Shown here piece by piece: positions 1-11,010 of a DNA stretch of 64,000 nucleotides (positions are counted from its first letter, which is position 1; the number at the start of each line of letters is the position of its first letter). The stretch is from Bacillota bacterium (GTDB lineage Bacteria > Bacillota_I > Bacilli_A > Izemoplasmatales > UBA1188), in contig JAEYPN010000012.1 in NCBI GenBank assembly GCA_023410715.1, forward strand, positions 1 to 64,000, given 5' to 3'. A program made the position numbers and the translations under genes. Under the pieces are notes generated by a model. That model was not told where the DNA came from, searched no databases, and saw nothing but the letters and a program-made list of their open reading frames with translations.

Positions 1-67
1 ATTGCATAGAAATATGTTATTATTGCTTTTTTTTTAATTAATAGCGCTTAAAATCATAACTATTCCA

Positions 68-113
68 AAAGAAAAAGTACTACCTCTTGTTTTTACACAA
101 AAAATAGTACTTT
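68..113 (-). terminator. Probable terminator after rpoC
   Basis: Downstream of rpoC on the minus strand, AAAGTACTA (113-105) pairs with TAGTACTTT (82-74). The long loop contains a smaller T-run/A-run hairpin, and the stem is followed by a T-rich tract (TTCTTTT). It is the likely end of the rplK-rpoC transcript. The large loop makes it less certain than a compact hairpin. Confidence 0.5.
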
Positions 114-125
114 GTCAACAATCTG

Positions 126-150
126 AAAGGATGATAAATTATCATCCTTT
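126..150 (-). other. Perfect inverted repeat just after rpoC
   Basis: A 12-bp perfect stem, AAAGGATGATAA with TTATCATCCTTT, lies five bases past the rpoC stop. No T-run follows it on the minus strand, so it is not a classical intrinsic terminator. It may be an RNA processing or 3'-end stabilising hairpin acting together with the terminator further downstream. Confidence 0.4.
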
Positions 151-154
151 GTTG

Positions 155-3100
155 TTATAGATTGTAATCTGCAAAGTCCTCATCGTCTTCATCGTTTTCT
201 TCCATTTCATAATCAAACGTCTTATCTTTAAGAATACCTGTACCAGCAGGGATTAATCCACCAATAATTACGTTTTCTTTTAAACCAATTAGTGGGTCAA
301 TCTTACCTTTGATAGCTGCATCTGTTAAAACACGAGTTGTTTCTTGGAATGAAGCTGAAGAAAGAAGTGAATCTGATTTTAACGCAGCCTTAGTAATACC
401 TAAAATAATAGGATGAGCTACGGCAGGGCGTTTTCTTTCTTTAAATGCTTTCTTATTAGCATCAGTAAAATCATTAATCGAAATTATTGATCCTGGAAGT
501 AAATCAGTATCACCTTCAAGGTCTACTAAGATCTTTCTTGTCATTTGACGAGCAATAATTTCAATATGTTTATCGGAAATTTCAACACCTTGTGAACGAT
601 AAACGCTTTGAACTTCTTTTAATATGTATTGTTGAACAGTTTCAACATCTGTTACTCTTAATAATTTCTTTAGGTCAATTGAACCATCAGTTAATTGATC
701 ACCAGCATGAACTTCATCGTCAATATTAACTAAGATTTCACGTCCACGAGGAATTAAATATTCTTTCGTTTCTTTTGAATCAGTAACAACAATTAATGTT
801 CCGCCAGCATCTGCTGGTTCTTTCTTTGTAACCTTACCAGAAATTTCAGTAATAATGGCTTCACCTTTTGGAGCACGTGATTCAAATAATTCTTGAACAC
901 GTGGTAAACCTTGAACGATATCGGCTCCCGCAACACCACCAGTATGGAATGTACGCATTGTTAATTGGGTACCTGGTTCACCAATTGATTGAGCAGCAAT
1001 TGTACCTACAGATTCACCAACTTCTGTAATTCCACCAGTAGCTAGGTTACGTCCGTAACATTTCTTACATAATCCAGTTTTTGAATTACATGTAAGAACT
1101 GTTCTAATACCTACTTCTTCAATTCCAGCTTTTTCAATACGATCAGCTATTTCTTCAGTAATATAAGTGTTTTTTTCAAGAATTATTTCACCAGTATTAG
1201 GATCGATTAATTGACAAGATGCATAACGACCAATAATTCTTTCTTTTAATCTTTCGATTGGGTCATTTGGACGGTTACGATCTTTTGACTTAAATTCGCT
1301 TACTACAACGCCTCGATCTGTATGGCAATCATCTTCTGTAATTACAACTTCTTGACTTACGTCAACTAAACGTCTTGTTAAATATCCTGAGTCGGCCGTT
1401 TTTAAGGCTGTATCGGTTGAACCTTTTCTTGAACCATGAGTTGAAATGAAGAATTCACTCATTGTTAAACCTTCACGGAAACATGATTTAATTGGCAACT
1501 CAATGGCTTTACCTTTAGTATTAGCCATAAGACCACGCATACCTGCAAGTTGTGAGAAGTTAGATGCACTACCACGGGCACCAGAGTCTTGCATCATGTA
1601 AATGTGATTGTCTTTATTTTGTTCAAGCTCTTTTACTAGACCATCTTCGATGTCTTTTTTAGCTTTTGGCCAAATTTTGTCGGTAACCATCTTATAACGT
1701 TCATCTTTGGTAATTAAACCCATATCATATAATTCGTCAAGTCTTTCAATAGTTGCTTCAGCTTCTTTAATAACTTCAGCTTTATTTTTATAAACTGTGA
1801 CGTCATTTGCAGAAATAGTAATACCTGAAATAGTTGAGTAATAGAAACCAAGATTCTTGATTTTATCAAGCATTTTTGATGTTTCATTAATCTTATATCG
1901 AGCAAAAATTTCTGCAATAATTTTACCTAAGAATGACTTTTTAAATGGAGTGACAATTTCTCTTTTTTTATCAGTAAGTTTTCCTGTTTCAAAGTCAACT
2001 AAATATTTTACGCCTTCTTTAACATTGCATCCTTTTGGTAAGTAATACTTTAAAGGTAATTCCTTTGTTAAATTATCAGTAGTAGGTTCATTAACAAATG
2101 GGAATTCATCTGGCAATATCCGGTTAAAAATTATTTTTCCATATGTTGTTACAACATAACATTTTTTATCATTATAATTTGAATGTTGTTTAATGGCATA
2201 AGCAGGAATAACTATTCTTGTATGAAGCGTAATTTCTTTATTTTCATAAGCAATTGTTGCTTCATTAAAATCACGATAAATGTTACCTTCGCCTTTGTCC
2301 CCTTCTTTTTCTTGTGTTAGGTAATAATTACCTAAAACCATGTCTTGTGTAGGGGTAACAACTGGTTTTCCATCTTTAGGGTTTAAGATGTTATTAGATG
2401 CTAACATCATAACTCTTGCTTCAGCTTGTGCTTCTTCTGATAGTGGAACATGGACAGCCATTTGGTCACCATCGAAGTCAGCGTTAAATGCTGTTGTTAC
2501 TAGTGGATGAAGACGAATTGCTTTTCCTTCTACAAGTTTTGGTTCAAATGCTTGAATACCTAAACGGTGTAGTGTAGGGGCGCGGTTTAATAATACTGGA
2601 TGTTCTCTGATGCAATCCTCTAAAACTGCCCAGATGCGATCATCAAGTACATCAATCATCTTTTTAGCTGAACGAATGTTAGAAGTAATGTTCTTTCTAA
2701 TTAATTCTCTAATTACAAATGGTTTAAATAGAATTATAGCCATTTCTTTAGGAATACCGCATTGATACATTTCAAGATCTGGTCCAACAACGATAACTGA
2801 ACGACCTGAGTAGTCAACACGTTTACCTAGTAGGTTTTGTCTAAAGCGTCCTTGTTTACCACGTAACATATCTGATAATGATTTTAGTGGACGATTCTTT
2901 TCTACAACAGCTTTCTTACCACGTTTAGAGTTATCAATTAGAGCATCAACTGCTTCTTGAAGCATTCTCTTTTCGTTTTTAGTAATTAAATGCGGAGCAT
3001 TTTGTTCAAATTGCTTTTTAAGACGATTATTACGGTTCAAAATACGACGGTATAAGTCATTTAAGTCAGTTGTAGCAAAACGACCACCATCTAGTTGAAC

Positions 3101-3820
3101 CATTGGTCTTAAATCTGGAGGTATAACTGGCAAAACCTCTAATACCATCCATTCAGGCTTGTTATCAGAATTCTTAAATGCTTCAACAACGGCTAATCTC
3201 TTAATAACTTTATCACGGCGTTGTTTAGAAGCAGTTTTTAATTCTGATCTTAGTTGATTAGCCTCTTTTTTAAGATCAAGCTTCTTAAGTAAATATTTTA
3301 CCGCTTCAGCACCTGTTAAGGCCCTGAAACGATTACCATATTCATAATATGCTTCTGAGTATTCAAACTCACTTAGTATTTGTTTGTATAAAAGTGGTGT
3401 ATCACCAGGTTCTACAACTATGTATGATGCTAAATATACAACTTCTTCTAGGTCTTTAGATTTAATATCTAGTAAAATTGCAAGTCTTGATGGTGTATTA
3501 CGTAAGAACCAAGCATGAACAACTGGAGCGGCTAGCTCAATATGACCCATTCTTTCTCTTCTTACTTTACTTTCAGTAATTTCAACACCGCAGACACTAC
3601 ACTTTTTGCCATTTGATGAAGTACGTTTAGACTTATTGCTACAAGCACATTGGTAATCTTTTGTTGGTCCAAAAATTACTTCACAGAATAACCCATCTTT
3701 TTCTGGTTTTAATGTTCTATAATTTATCGTTTCGTGTTTTTTAACTTCTCCATGTGACCAACTTCTAATTTCTTCTGGAGACGCAAGTCTTATTTTTAAA
3801 TGTGAATATTTTTGACTCAT
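155..3820 (-). CDS. rpoC: RNA polymerase subunit beta'
   Basis: Largest catalytic subunit of RNA polymerase, 1221 aa, close to the usual Bacillota length (about 1200). The N-terminal zinc ribbon has Cys58, Cys60, Cys74 and Cys77. The catalytic NADFDGDQM motif that binds the active-site Mg sits at 446-454. The second Cys cluster ([11 protein letters not shown]) is in the C-terminal half, followed by [21 protein letters not shown] of the trigger-loop region. The protein ends in a very acidic tail ([15 protein letters not shown]). It lies 18 nt after rpoB in the same transcript and is followed by hairpins. Identification is certain. No large lineage insertion is evident. Confidence 0.99.
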   Translation of the reverse strand: MSQKYSHLKIRLASPEEIRSWSHGEVKKHETINYRTLKPEKDGLFCEVIFGPTKDYQCACSNKSKRTSSNGKKCSVCGVEITESKVRRERMGHIELAAPVVHAWFLRNTPSRLAILLDIKSKDLEEVVYLASYIVVEPGDTPLLYKQILSEFEYSEAYYEYGNRFRALTGAEAVKYLLKKLDLKKEANQLRSELKTASKQRRDKVIKRLAVVEAFKNSDNKPEWMVLEVLPVIPPDLRPMVQLDGGRFATTDLNDLYRRILNRNNRLKKQFEQNAPHLITKNEKRMLQEAVDALIDNSKRGKKAVVEKNRPLKSLSDMLRGKQGRFRQNLLGKRVDYSGRSVIVVGPDLEMYQCGIPKEMAIILFKPFVIRELIRKNITSNIRSAKKMIDVLDDRIWAVLEDCIREHPVLLNRAPTLHRLGIQAFEPKLVEGKAIRLHPLVTTAFNADFDGDQMAVHVPLSEEAQAEARVMMLASNNILNPKDGKPVVTPTQDMVLGNYYLTQEKEGDKGEGNIYRDFNEATIAYENKEITLHTRIVIPAYAIKQHSNYNDKKCYVVTTYGKIIFNRILPDEFPFVNEPTTDNLTKELPLKYYLPKGCNVKEGVKYLVDFETGKLTDKKREIVTPFKKSFLGKIIAEIFARYKINETSKMLDKIKNLGFYYSTISGITISANDVTVYKNKAEVIKEAEATIERLDELYDMGLITKDERYKMVTDKIWPKAKKDIEDGLVKELEQNKDNHIYMMQDSGARGSASNFSQLAGMRGLMANTKGKAIELPIKSCFREGLTMSEFFISTHGSRKGSTDTALKTADSGYLTRRLVDVSQEVVITEDDCHTDRGVVVSEFKSKDRNRPNDPIERLKERIIGRYASCQLIDPNTGEIILEKNTYITEEIADRIEKAGIEEVGIRTVLTCNSKTGLCKKCYGRNLATGGITEVGESVGTIAAQSIGEPGTQLTMRTFHTGGVAGADIVQGLPRVQELFESRAPKGEAIITEISGKVTKKEPADAGGTLIVVTDSKETKEYLIPRGREILVNIDDEVHAGDQLTDGSIDLKKLLRVTDVETVQQYILKEVQSVYRSQGVEISDKHIEIIARQMTRKILVDLEGDTDLLPGSIISINDFTDANKKAFKERKRPAVAHPIILGITKAALKSDSLLSSASFQETTRVLTDAAIKGKIDPLIGLKENVIIGGLIPAGTGILKDKTFDYEMEENDEDDEDFADYNL

Positions 3821-3838
3821 CTAAATCCGCCCTCCTAA

Positions 3839-6800
3839 TTAAAAGCCATATTTGCTAATATAATCTTCATGTTCACCGTCAACAAGGCTCTTCTTAACCT
3901 CATTTTCACCAGTTTCACGTGAAATTAATTCAACATATAATCCAAGAGACTGTAATTCTCTTGTTAATACTCTGAATGATTCTGGAAGACTTGGAGATGG
4001 AATAGGGTCACCGTCTACGATTGCTCTAAACACTTTATTTCTACCTAAAATATCATCAGATTTAACAGTTAACATTTCTTGAAGTGTATAAGCAGCTCCG
4101 TATGCTTCAAGAGCCCACACTTCCATTTCACCAAAACGTTGTCCACCGTTTTGAGCTTTACCACCCATAGGTTGTTGCGTTACAAGTGTGTATGGACCAA
4201 CGCTTCTTGCATGTAATTTATCGTCAACCATGTGGTCTAGTTTAATCATATACATAACACCAACAGAAATTCGGTTATCAAATGGTTCACCTGTTCTACC
4301 ATCACGTAAAACAGTCTTTCCATCTCTTTCCATTCCTGCTTCGGATAAAATTTCTTCCAAATCTTCTTGAGTACAACCATCGAATACTGGAGTAGCGACT
4401 TTAATGCCTAATCTCTTAGCTGCCATACCTAGATGGACTTCAAGAACCTGACCAATATTCATACGAGAAGGTACACCTTGAGGATTTAACATAATATCGA
4501 TTGGCGTTCCATCAGGTAAGAATGGCATATCTTCTTGTGGTAAAATGTTCGAGATAACACCTTTGTTACCGTGTCTACCTGACATCTTATCACCAACAGT
4601 AATTTTTCTCTTCTGGACGATATATACTCTAACTACTTCATTTACACCAGGAGATAATTCGTCATCAGTCTCTCTTGTGAAATGTTTAACGCTATGGACA
4701 ATTCCGCCTCCGCCATGAGGAACCCTTAATGAGGTATCGCGTACCTCACGTGATTTTTCACCAAAAATTGCAAGCAATAAACGATCTTCTGGTGTTGGAT
4801 CTGTTTGTCCCTTAGGTGTAACTTTACCAACAAGAATGTCTCCTTCTTTAACTTCGGCACCAGGAATAATAATACCATCTTTGTCAAGGTATTTTCTTCC
4901 CTCATCACCAACGTTAGGAATTTCTCTTGTGATTTCTTCTTTACCTAATTTTGTATCACGAGCTTCAATTTCATATTTTTCAATATGAATTGAAGTATAA
5001 ACGTCTTCTTTAACTAATCTTTCGTTCATAATTACCGCATCTTCAAAATTATAACCATTCCAAGTCATGAAGGCAATTACAACATTACGTCCAAGTGCTA
5101 ACTCACCATTTTCCATTGAAGGTCCATCAGCTAATGGATCAGATTTTTTAACTCTTTCGCCAATTGAAACAATTGGTTTTTGATTTATACAAGTTCCTTG
5201 GTTACTACGCATGAACTTTGATAGTTCATACTTATCAACGTTTCCATCTTCTCTTCTTACAATAATTTTATATCCATCAACATACTCTACAATACCATCA
5301 TTTTCACAAATAACGGCTGTCCCAGAGTCATGAGCTGCTTTAAATTCAATACCAGTACCTACAATTGGTGCTTCTGGTTTAAGTAGTGGAATTGCTTGAC
5401 GTTGCATGTTTGAACCCATTAGGGCACGGTTCGCATCGTCATGTTCAAGGAATGGAATACAAGCTGTAGTAATCGAAACAATTTGTTTAGGTGAAACGTC
5501 GATTAAATCGATTAATTCACGAGGGAATATCTTTGTTTCAAGTTCATGACGAGCAACAACTTCTGTTAATTCAAAAGTCATATTGTCAGTGATTTGACTA
5601 TTTGCTTCCGCAATGTAATGTTTTTCTTCTTCATCAGCGGTCATATAAACTATTTCATCAGTGATCACACCATTTACAACTTTTAAGTATGGAGTTTCAA
5701 TAAATCCATATTTATTTACTTTTACATAAGATGCAAGTGAGTTAATCAAACCAATGTTTTGACCTTCTGGTGTTTCAATTGGACAGATACGTCCGTAATG
5801 TGATTCGTGAACGTCACGCACTTCCATACCAGCTCTATCTCTTGTAAGTCCACCAGGGCCTAGAGCAGAAATACGACGTTTGTGTGTTAACTCATCTAAT
5901 GGGTTAGTTTGCGCCATGAATTGCGATAATTGTGAAGAACCAAAGAATTCCTTTAATGATGATGTTAATGGTCTAATATTAACTAGATTTTGAATCGTCA
6001 TCTCTTTTGTTTCTTTAGTTGATAAACGATCTTTTATGGTTTTTTCCATCTTCGCTAAACCAATTCTAAATTGGTTCTTAATTAATTCACCAATTAAACG
6101 CAAGCGTCTATTTCCTAGATGGTCGATAACATCAAATGAACCAACCTTATTAAATAAGTTTAGATAATATGAGATTGATGCGATAATATCTGATAATGTA
6201 ATATAAATTCTTTCTTCAGTAGAATTATTACCAACAACACTAACAACTTCTTCATTACCTTTATCATCTGTAACTTTAATTTTAATTTTTTCGACATAAG
6301 TTGGTTGAACATCCATCTCACTATCAAAAATTAGTTCTTCCGTAAAAACTTCACGATTTAAATCAAGTAATTGAAGTGTTTGAGCATCAACAACTCTACC
6401 AGCTTTTAATACTTGACGTTTTTGATCAAAACCATCTCTTACAAGTTCGCCAGTATCTTCATTAAATTTAGGTTCAATGTGTTTTTCAGGAATAATAATA
6501 TCTTCTGCTAAAATATGTCCAGCAACTCTGTCTAGAACATCAAGTTTCTTATTTACTTTATAACGTCCTACTTTAGCAAGGTCATAACGTTTCTCATCAA
6601 ATAAACGCGAAGAAATGAAGTTTCTTGCACCTTCAACTGTTGCTTGTTCACCTTGTCTAATTTTTGAGTACACTTCTAGAATTGCATCATCACAAGATTT
6701 AGAAGTATCTTTTGCAAATGTGTTATCAAAATATTGGTTATTGCCAAATACTTCTTCAATTTGTTCATTTGTTGATAAACCAATAGCTCTTAAAAGTGTC

Positions 6801-7588
6801 GTAAGTGGAATTCTTTTTGAACGATCCAACTTAACATACAATATATCCTTTGAACCAATTTCATATTCAATCCACGCACCACGTGTAGGAATAACTTGGC
6901 CTAAAAAACGCGATTGGTTAGTTTTTTTATCAATTGTTTCAGAGAAGAAAACGCCGGCTGAACGAACAATTTGGCTTACAATTACACGTTCTGCACCATT
7001 GATAACAAAAGAACCTACAGGAGTCATCATTGGAAAATCACCCATAAATATTTTGTTTTCCTTGATTTCTTTGATACTCTTTTCTTCAACAGAGTTCAAA
7101 CGATCTTTTAACTCTTGAATTTCTTCTTTAACTGAATGTAATTTTTCTAATGCGTTTTTCTTCGCAACCTTAGTTTTTACTGATTTAATTTCTTCTTTAA
7201 TTTTTCTTTCAATATCCTCTTTTTGTGCAATAACCTGAGTAATAGAATCTCTTTCTTCTTTTATCTCAGCTTCATCCTTAGTTTCATAAAAAACTAATTT
7301 AACATTAGCTCTTAATGGACGTGAGTATGTAATTTCTTTTTCTTTGCACTCAAGAACGGTATGTTTGGGTTCATCAAATTCATAATCCTCAAAGTATAGT
7401 TCAATCGTGTCTGTAAAATTTGATATTGGTGAAATATCTTCGAATAATTCTTTTAATCCGTTTTTTACAAACCAGTCAAACGAGTCAGTTTGAACCTCAA
7501 TGAGGTTTGGTAATTCAACGTTAGATTTTACTTGTGAAAAGTTCCTTCTTTCGTGAAACTTACCGTATTTTATTACTTTATAACTCAC
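3839..7588 (-). CDS. rpoB: RNA polymerase subunit beta
   Basis: Second catalytic subunit of RNA polymerase. The frame is open to 7642, but GTG at 7588 follows AGAGGTGA at good spacing and gives the family-like start (V/M)[14 protein letters not shown], so I use it (1249 aa). The fork-loop/rifampicin region is intact ([22 protein letters not shown]), as is [12 protein letters not shown]. Unusually, a Lys/Glu-rich, coiled-coil-like segment of about 70 residues (about 105-177) separates the strand ending VKLVFYETK from [10 protein letters not shown]; Bacillus RpoB has only a few residues there. Own promoter just upstream; rpoC follows after 18 nt. Confidence 0.99.
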   Translation of the reverse strand: MSYKVIKYGKFHERRNFSQVKSNVELPNLIEVQTDSFDWFVKNGLKELFEDISPISNFTDTIELYFEDYEFDEPKHTVLECKEKEITYSRPLRANVKLVFYETKDEAEIKEERDSITQVIAQKEDIERKIKEEIKSVKTKVAKKNALEKLHSVKEEIQELKDRLNSVEEKSIKEIKENKIFMGDFPMMTPVGSFVINGAERVIVSQIVRSAGVFFSETIDKKTNQSRFLGQVIPTRGAWIEYEIGSKDILYVKLDRSKRIPLTTLLRAIGLSTNEQIEEVFGNNQYFDNTFAKDTSKSCDDAILEVYSKIRQGEQATVEGARNFISSRLFDEKRYDLAKVGRYKVNKKLDVLDRVAGHILAEDIIIPEKHIEPKFNEDTGELVRDGFDQKRQVLKAGRVVDAQTLQLLDLNREVFTEELIFDSEMDVQPTYVEKIKIKVTDDKGNEEVVSVVGNNSTEERIYITLSDIIASISYYLNLFNKVGSFDVIDHLGNRRLRLIGELIKNQFRIGLAKMEKTIKDRLSTKETKEMTIQNLVNIRPLTSSLKEFFGSSQLSQFMAQTNPLDELTHKRRISALGPGGLTRDRAGMEVRDVHESHYGRICPIETPEGQNIGLINSLASYVKVNKYGFIETPYLKVVNGVITDEIVYMTADEEEKHYIAEANSQITDNMTFELTEVVARHELETKIFPRELIDLIDVSPKQIVSITTACIPFLEHDDANRALMGSNMQRQAIPLLKPEAPIVGTGIEFKAAHDSGTAVICENDGIVEYVDGYKIIVRREDGNVDKYELSKFMRSNQGTCINQKPIVSIGERVKKSDPLADGPSMENGELALGRNVVIAFMTWNGYNFEDAVIMNERLVKEDVYTSIHIEKYEIEARDTKLGKEEITREIPNVGDEGRKYLDKDGIIIPGAEVKEGDILVGKVTPKGQTDPTPEDRLLLAIFGEKSREVRDTSLRVPHGGGGIVHSVKHFTRETDDELSPGVNEVVRVYIVQKRKITVGDKMSGRHGNKGVISNILPQEDMPFLPDGTPIDIMLNPQGVPSRMNIGQVLEVHLGMAAKRLGIKVATPVFDGCTQEDLEEILSEAGMERDGKTVLRDGRTGEPFDNRISVGVMYMIKLDHMVDDKLHARSVGPYTLVTQQPMGGKAQNGGQRFGEMEVWALEAYGAAYTLQEMLTVKSDDILGRNKVFRAIVDGDPIPSPSLPESFRVLTRELQSLGLYVELISRETGENEVKKSLVDGEHEDYISKYGF

Positions 7589-7658
7589 AAAAATCACCTC
7601 TATATTTTCATAAATTAACCCTATAAAAGCCAAAAAGGGCATTATATCGCATTTAATT

Positions 7659-7687
7659 ATTTTAACATATGCTTGTCAATTAGTCAA
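7659..7687 (-). promoter_or_regulatory. Sigma-A type promoter for rpoBC
   Basis: Reading the minus strand, TTGACT (7687-7682), a 17-bp spacer and TAAAAT (7664-7659). It starts directly after the stop codon of the upstream methyltransferase gene and would give a leader of about 65 nt before the rpoB GTG. Prediction by consensus only. Confidence 0.55.
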
Positions 7688-8278
7688 TTAATTTTTGCAT
7701 TTTAATACGTAAAAGCCTGATTTTTTATTTATAATTTCAACTTTACTGTAAATTGTTTTTAATTTTTCAATGGTTGATAATGCCCCATGCTTCTTGTTTA
7801 TAATCAAAATAAATTCCCCATTTTCCTTTAAAAATTTAGGTGTATTTTGATAGAATTCATATAATTTTGTCTTTCCAATGCGAATTGGAGGGTTTGTTAC
7901 TATATAATCATACTTTTTAGTGACACTTTCAAAAAAATCACTAGAAAATACATTAACTTTCGCATGATTGTTTAGTGCATTGGCCTTTGCTAAACGAAGT
8001 GCTCTGTCATTTATATCAATCATGTCAACTCTATGATTAAATTCCCTGTATAAAAAAATTCCAATTATCCCATACCCAGTGCCTATATCTAAAGACTCTT
8101 TTTGTTCATTAAGGTTTAAGGAATCAAGTAAGATTTTAGTCCCACGATCTAAAAAATCTTTAGAAAAAACACCATTATCAGAGGCAAAGTTATAAGTCTT
8201 ATCTCTTATTATAACTTCAAAACTGATTTCTCTGCTTTCAACTTCGTTTTCAACATTTTGACTATAATAATGACTCAT
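7688..8278 (-). CDS. RsmC-like class I SAM methyltransferase
   Basis: Probable 16S rRNA guanine-N2 methyltransferase of the RsmC family (ybxB position in Bacillus, between rplL and rpoB). About 196 aa, so it is the single-domain short form. The SAM-binding motif I region is LDIGTGYGIIGIFL and the catalytic motif IV is NPPIR. Start chosen at ATG 8278 (MSHYYSQNVENE), which follows AGGAGG; the 24 extra codons upstream have no support. The family call rests on the NPP[IY]R motif and conserved neighbourhood. The exact target base is inferred. Confidence 0.85.
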   Translation of the reverse strand: MSHYYSQNVENEVESREISFEVIIRDKTYNFASDNGVFSKDFLDRGTKILLDSLNLNEQKESLDIGTGYGIIGIFLYREFNHRVDMIDINDRALRLAKANALNNHAKVNVFSSDFFESVTKKYDYIVTNPPIRIGKTKLYEFYQNTPKFLKENGEFILIINKKHGALSTIEKLKTIYSKVEIINKKSGFYVLKCKN

Positions 8279-8319
8279 TTTTCCTCCTATACGAGATAAC
8301 TGAAATGTATTTTTAAGCG

Positions 8320-8347
8320 ACAAAAACCTGAGATGTTTTCCCAGGTT
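8320..8347 (-). terminator. Weak hairpin between rplL and the methyltransferase gene
   Basis: AACCTG (8347-8342) pairs with CAGGTT (8330-8325) around an 11-nt loop and is followed by TTTTG on the minus strand. The short U-tract suggests partial termination, which would set ribosomal protein and RNA polymerase expression apart. Confidence 0.4.
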
Positions 8348-8364
8348 CATTGTTATTGAATTTT

Positions 8365-8739
8365 CTATTTAACTTCTACTTCTGCGCCAGCGTCAGTTAA
8401 TTTTTTAGCAATTTCTTGAGCTTCTTCTGGTTTAATCTTTTCTTTGATTGCTTTTGGAGCTGCGTCAACTAAAGCTTTTGCTTCAATTAATCCAAGACCT
8501 GTTAATTCTCTTACAACTTTAATAACAGCAACTTTTGCTTGTCCTGCAGATTTAATGATAACAGAAACTTCTTTTGGTCCTTCTTCAACTGCTTCAGCTG
8601 CTTGAGCAGGTCCTGCTACTGCAACTGCAGATGGATCAACACCAAATTTTTCTTTCATTGCGTCTAATAATTCTTTAATTTCTAAAATTGTCATGCTTTC
8701 TAAAGCTTCAATAAATTCTTGTGCACTAATTTTTGCCAT
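8365..8739 (-). CDS. rplL: Ribosomal protein bL12 (L7/L12)
   Basis: Stalk protein of the 50S subunit that recruits translational GTPases; 124 aa, normal length. An N-terminal dimerisation helix region is followed by an Ala/Gly/Pro-rich hinge (about 40-52) and the C-terminal domain with GLGLIEAKALVDAAPKAIKE. It follows rplJ after 16 nt, and AGGAGG precedes the ATG. Confidence 0.98.
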   Translation of the reverse strand: MAKISAQEFIEALESMTILEIKELLDAMKEKFGVDPSAVAVAGPAQAAEAVEEGPKEVSVIIKSAGQAKVAVIKVVRELTGLGLIEAKALVDAAPKAIKEKIKPEEAQEIAKKLTDAGAEVEVK

Positions 8740-8755
8740 TTTAATATCCTCCTAA

Positions 8756-9253
8756 TTAATTTTGTTTTTGTTCTGCAACCATGTTCATACCGATTGCAAG
8801 TTCTTTTAAAGTTTGAATCATACCGCCAGCTAACATACCGATTAATGTTATCTTGTTTGGTAATGTTGCAATTTTAACAATGTCTTTTGCGTTATAGAAT
8901 GAACCATCTACAACACCAACTTTTAATTTTACTTCTTTGTTCTTTTTTGAATATTCATATAGAACTTTTGCTGCTGCTACAGAGTCGCCATTTGCAAAGC
9001 AGATTGCATTAGGACCTTGTAGTGAATCGTTAAATTCTGGATATCCACATTCATCAACGGCGCGTTTAACGACGTTATTTTTTAATACATGTAACTCGCA
9101 AGATTCTTTTCTTAATTGTTTTCTTAATTCAGAAATCTTTTGTACTGTTAATCCGCTGTATTCAGCAACAACAACAGATGATGCATTTCTAATTTTTTCA
9201 ATTACAATATTAACTTCTTCTTGCTTAGCTTGAATAGTAGTTTCTCTAGACAT
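8756..9253 (-). CDS. rplJ: Ribosomal protein uL10
   Basis: Anchors L7/L12 to the ribosome. About 165 aa. Start chosen at ATG 9253 (MSRETTIQAKQEEV), 8 nt after AGGAGG; the alternative GTG at 9262 overlaps that ribosome binding site. Family residues EYSGLTVQKISELRKQLR and the GMLAGGMIQTLKEL region are present. It is preceded by an L10-type leader with an attenuator, so autogenous control by the L10-L12 complex is likely. Confidence 0.98.
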   Translation of the reverse strand: MSRETTIQAKQEEVNIVIEKIRNASSVVVAEYSGLTVQKISELRKQLRKESCELHVLKNNVVKRAVDECGYPEFNDSLQGPNAICFANGDSVAAAKVLYEYSKKNKEVKLKVGVVDGSFYNAKDIVKIATLPNKITLIGMLAGGMIQTLKELAIGMNMVAEQKQN

Positions 9254-9281
9254 TTGATACACCTCCTAAATTGTGTTTTTT

Positions 9282-9408
9282 AAAATAAAACCTCTTCTTT
9301 CAAAGAGTGAAAAAAGAGGAACAAATAATCTTTATTCTGCTTTCTCTCGGTAGGCAATTAAGCTTATGAGCACCTACTGTCTTTGATAAAGTCATTTATT
9401 TTTTAATT
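9282..9408 (-). promoter_or_regulatory. L10-type leader with attenuator
   Basis: The rplA-rplJ gap carries the conserved leader element known in Bacillota, minus strand 9386-9346: GTAGGTGCTCATAAGCTTAA followed by GCCTACCGAG, with GTAGG pairing to CCTAC. Further on, AAGAGG/CCTCTT arms (9319-9291) form a hairpin ending in TTTTATTTT, an intrinsic attenuator just before the rplJ ribosome binding site. Binding of the L10(L12) complex to the first element would control the second; this mechanism is inferred from the known L10 leader family. Confidence 0.75.
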
Positions 9409-9410
9409 TC

Positions 9411-10097
9411 TTAAGCGTTTGGATCTACTTTGACACCAGGGCCCATAGTAGAAGAGATTGAAACATTTTTAACGAAAACACCTTTTACTGTTGATGGTTT
9501 TGCTTTCATTAGATGATTAAATACTGATTTAATATTTTCAGCAAGTTGTTCAACTGTAAATGAAGTCTTACCAACTGGTAATTGAATATTTCCTGTTTTA
9601 TCAACACGGTATTCAACTTTACCGCCTTTGATTTCGTTAACTGCTTTTGTAATATCCATTGTTACGGTTCCGGTTTTAGGGTTTGGCATTAATCCTTTAG
9701 GACCTAATGTACGACCTAATTTACCAATTGTACCCATCATATCTGGTGTTGCAACTACAGTATCAAAGTCAAACCATCCGGTTAAAACTTTTTGTACCAT
9801 ATCATCATCACCAACATAATCTGCGCCAGCGTCTAAAGCTTCTTTTGCTTTATCTCCTCTTGCAAATACTAATACTTTTCTTGTTTTACCAGTGCCGTGA
9901 GGTAACACCATTGCACCTCTTAAGTTTTGTTCAGCACGACGTGGGTCAAGGTTAAAGCGCATTGCAAGTTCCACTGAAGCGTCAAATTTTTCGAAAGCTA
10001 CACTTTTAACAAGGGTTACAGCTTCAACAAGTGAATAAATCTTTGTGCTATCCACTTTTTTCTGAGCTTCTAAAAACTTTTTACCTTTTTTTGCCAT
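9411..10097 (-). CDS. rplA: Ribosomal protein uL1
   Basis: L1 stalk protein of the large subunit, and usually the repressor of its own rplK-rplA operon; 228 aa, normal length. Signature residues [17 protein letters not shown] and [20 protein letters not shown] are present. The C-terminal frame closes at 9411, just before the L10 leader. A GTGGGAG/ACCACA motif sits directly upstream (see 10115-10141). Confidence 0.98.
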   Translation of the reverse strand: MAKKGKKFLEAQKKVDSTKIYSLVEAVTLVKSVAFEKFDASVELAMRFNLDPRRAEQNLRGAMVLPHGTGKTRKVLVFARGDKAKEALDAGADYVGDDDMVQKVLTGWFDFDTVVATPDMMGTIGKLGRTLGPKGLMPNPKTGTVTMDITKAVNEIKGGKVEYRVDKTGNIQLPVGKTSFTVEQLAENIKSVFNHLMKAKPSTVKGVFVKNVSISSTMGPGVKVDPNA

Positions 10098-10114
10098 TTT
10101 AATTTTCCTCCTAT

Positions 10115-10141
10115 TGTGGTTTTAGCGGAATGTCCTCCCAC
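10115..10141 (-). promoter_or_regulatory. GTGGGAG/ACCACA leader motif before rplA, candidate L1 site
   Basis: On the minus strand GTGGGAGG (10141-10134) and AACCACAA (10121-10114) can pair GTGG with CCAC. The same pair of blocks occurs before rplK at 10624-10662. L1 is known to repress the L11-L1 operon by binding a leader that mimics its 23S rRNA site; the repeated motif fits such a site. Function is inferred. Confidence 0.5.
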
Positions 10142-10176
10142 AAATAGTTGTGTATGATTAACAACCTATTTGTTTA

Positions 10177-10602
10177 TTAGTCGACAACGACAATTCCCAT
10201 ATTTCTTGCAGTACCTTCAATAATTCTTGATGCTGCTTCAACATCATTTGCATTTAAATCAGGTAATTTAAGAGCTGCAATCTCTAACAATTTTGCACGT
10301 GTAATAGATGCAACTTTTTCCTTTGAAGGATTCTTTGCACCAGATTTAATTCCACATGCTTCTTTCAACAAGAAACTTGCTGGTGGTGTTTTAGTAACGA
10401 ATGTAAATGAACGGTCGTCATATACAGTTACAATAACAGGGATAGTACGGCCTGCTTGATCTTTTGTACGATCATTGAATTGCATACAGAATTGTTGAAT
10501 ATTTAATCCTGTTTGTCCCAATGCTGGACCAATTGGTGGCGCAGGTGTAGCTTTTCCACCAGGAATTTGTAATTTTACTACTGTTTTTATTTCTTTAGCC
10601 AC
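10177..10602 (-). CDS. rplK: Ribosomal protein uL11
   Basis: GTPase-centre protein of the 50S subunit. Start chosen at GTG 10602 (product (M)[19 protein letters not shown]), 8 nt after AGGAGG; the GTG at 10611 overlaps the ribosome binding site. This gives 141 aa, the canonical length. The proline-rich [18 protein letters not shown] linker region and the C-terminal RNA-binding domain are intact. First gene of the rplK-rplA-rplJ-rplL transcript. Confidence 0.98.
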   Translation of the reverse strand: MAKEIKTVVKLQIPGGKATPAPPIGPALGQTGLNIQQFCMQFNDRTKDQAGRTIPVIVTVYDDRSFTFVTKTPPASFLLKEACGIKSGAKNPSKEKVASITRAKLLEIAALKLPDLNANDVEAASRIIEGTARNMGIVVVD

Positions 10603-10623
10603 GAAAGACACCTCCTATTTTTT

Positions 10624-10662
10624 CGTGATGTGGTTATACATATTACCGTGTAATACTCCCAC
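10624..10662 (-). promoter_or_regulatory. GTGGGAG/ACCACA leader motif before rplK, candidate L1 site
   Basis: Within the predicted rplK 5' leader, GTGGGAG (10662-10656) and TAACCACATCACG (10636-10624) form a potential GTGG/CCAC-closed hairpin. It matches the motif before rplA. A binding site for L1 as autogenous repressor is the likely role, by analogy with the known L11 operon control. Confidence 0.55.
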
Positions 10663-10691
10663 TCATACGCACATAAAATGCACGCTTTAAT

Positions 10692-10720
10692 ATTCTACAA
10701 TACATTTTTTGATATGTCAA
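10692..10720 (-). promoter_or_regulatory. Sigma-A promoter for the rplK operon
   Basis: Minus strand: perfect -35 TTGACA (10720-10715), 17-bp spacer, -10 TAGAAT (10697-10692). Transcription would begin near 10685, giving a leader of about 80 nt that contains the candidate L1 site. Between this promoter and the flotillin start at 11011 I see no gene, only AT-rich divergent upstream sequence. Confidence 0.7.
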
Positions 10721-11010
10721 TGGATAAAATCAAAAAACATAAAAATTCCTTTATTAACTTAATTATTAAACTTTATTTATAGTATTTTTATTGTTTTACA
10801 CATTTTTTTGTCATGATTTTTTGGCCATAATTTTCCATTTTTTATTATATCCATAAATATTTGAAATTATTTATTTTTGGAAAATTCTTTATTAATAATA
10901 ATATTGTAATATTATTACTTTTATGTTATCATAATTTTATAATAAAGCAAGCAATTTTAGAAAAATCACTAATTTTGATTTGCTTAAAATTATATATAGG
11001 AGGAGATAAA

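Noticed and set aside
126..150. Perfect inverted repeat after rpoC as mobile-element end or attachment site
   Set aside because: No second copy, no target duplication and no recombinase gene nearby; an RNA hairpin is the simpler explanation.
6615..7118. Plus-strand open frame of 167 codons opposite rpoB
   Set aside because: Fully antisense to conserved rpoB codons; no ribosome binding site or family-like composition. A shadow of rpoB codon usage.
9270..9410. Possible small RNA gene or tRNA-like element in the rplA-rplJ gap
   Set aside because: The sequence matches the known L10 leader plus attenuator, so no separate RNA gene is needed.
10861..11010. Fifty extra N-terminal codons for the flotillin
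   Set aside because: No ribosome binding site at the upstream start, while AGGAGG stands 6 nt before ATG 11011; that start also gives the normal membrane anchor.
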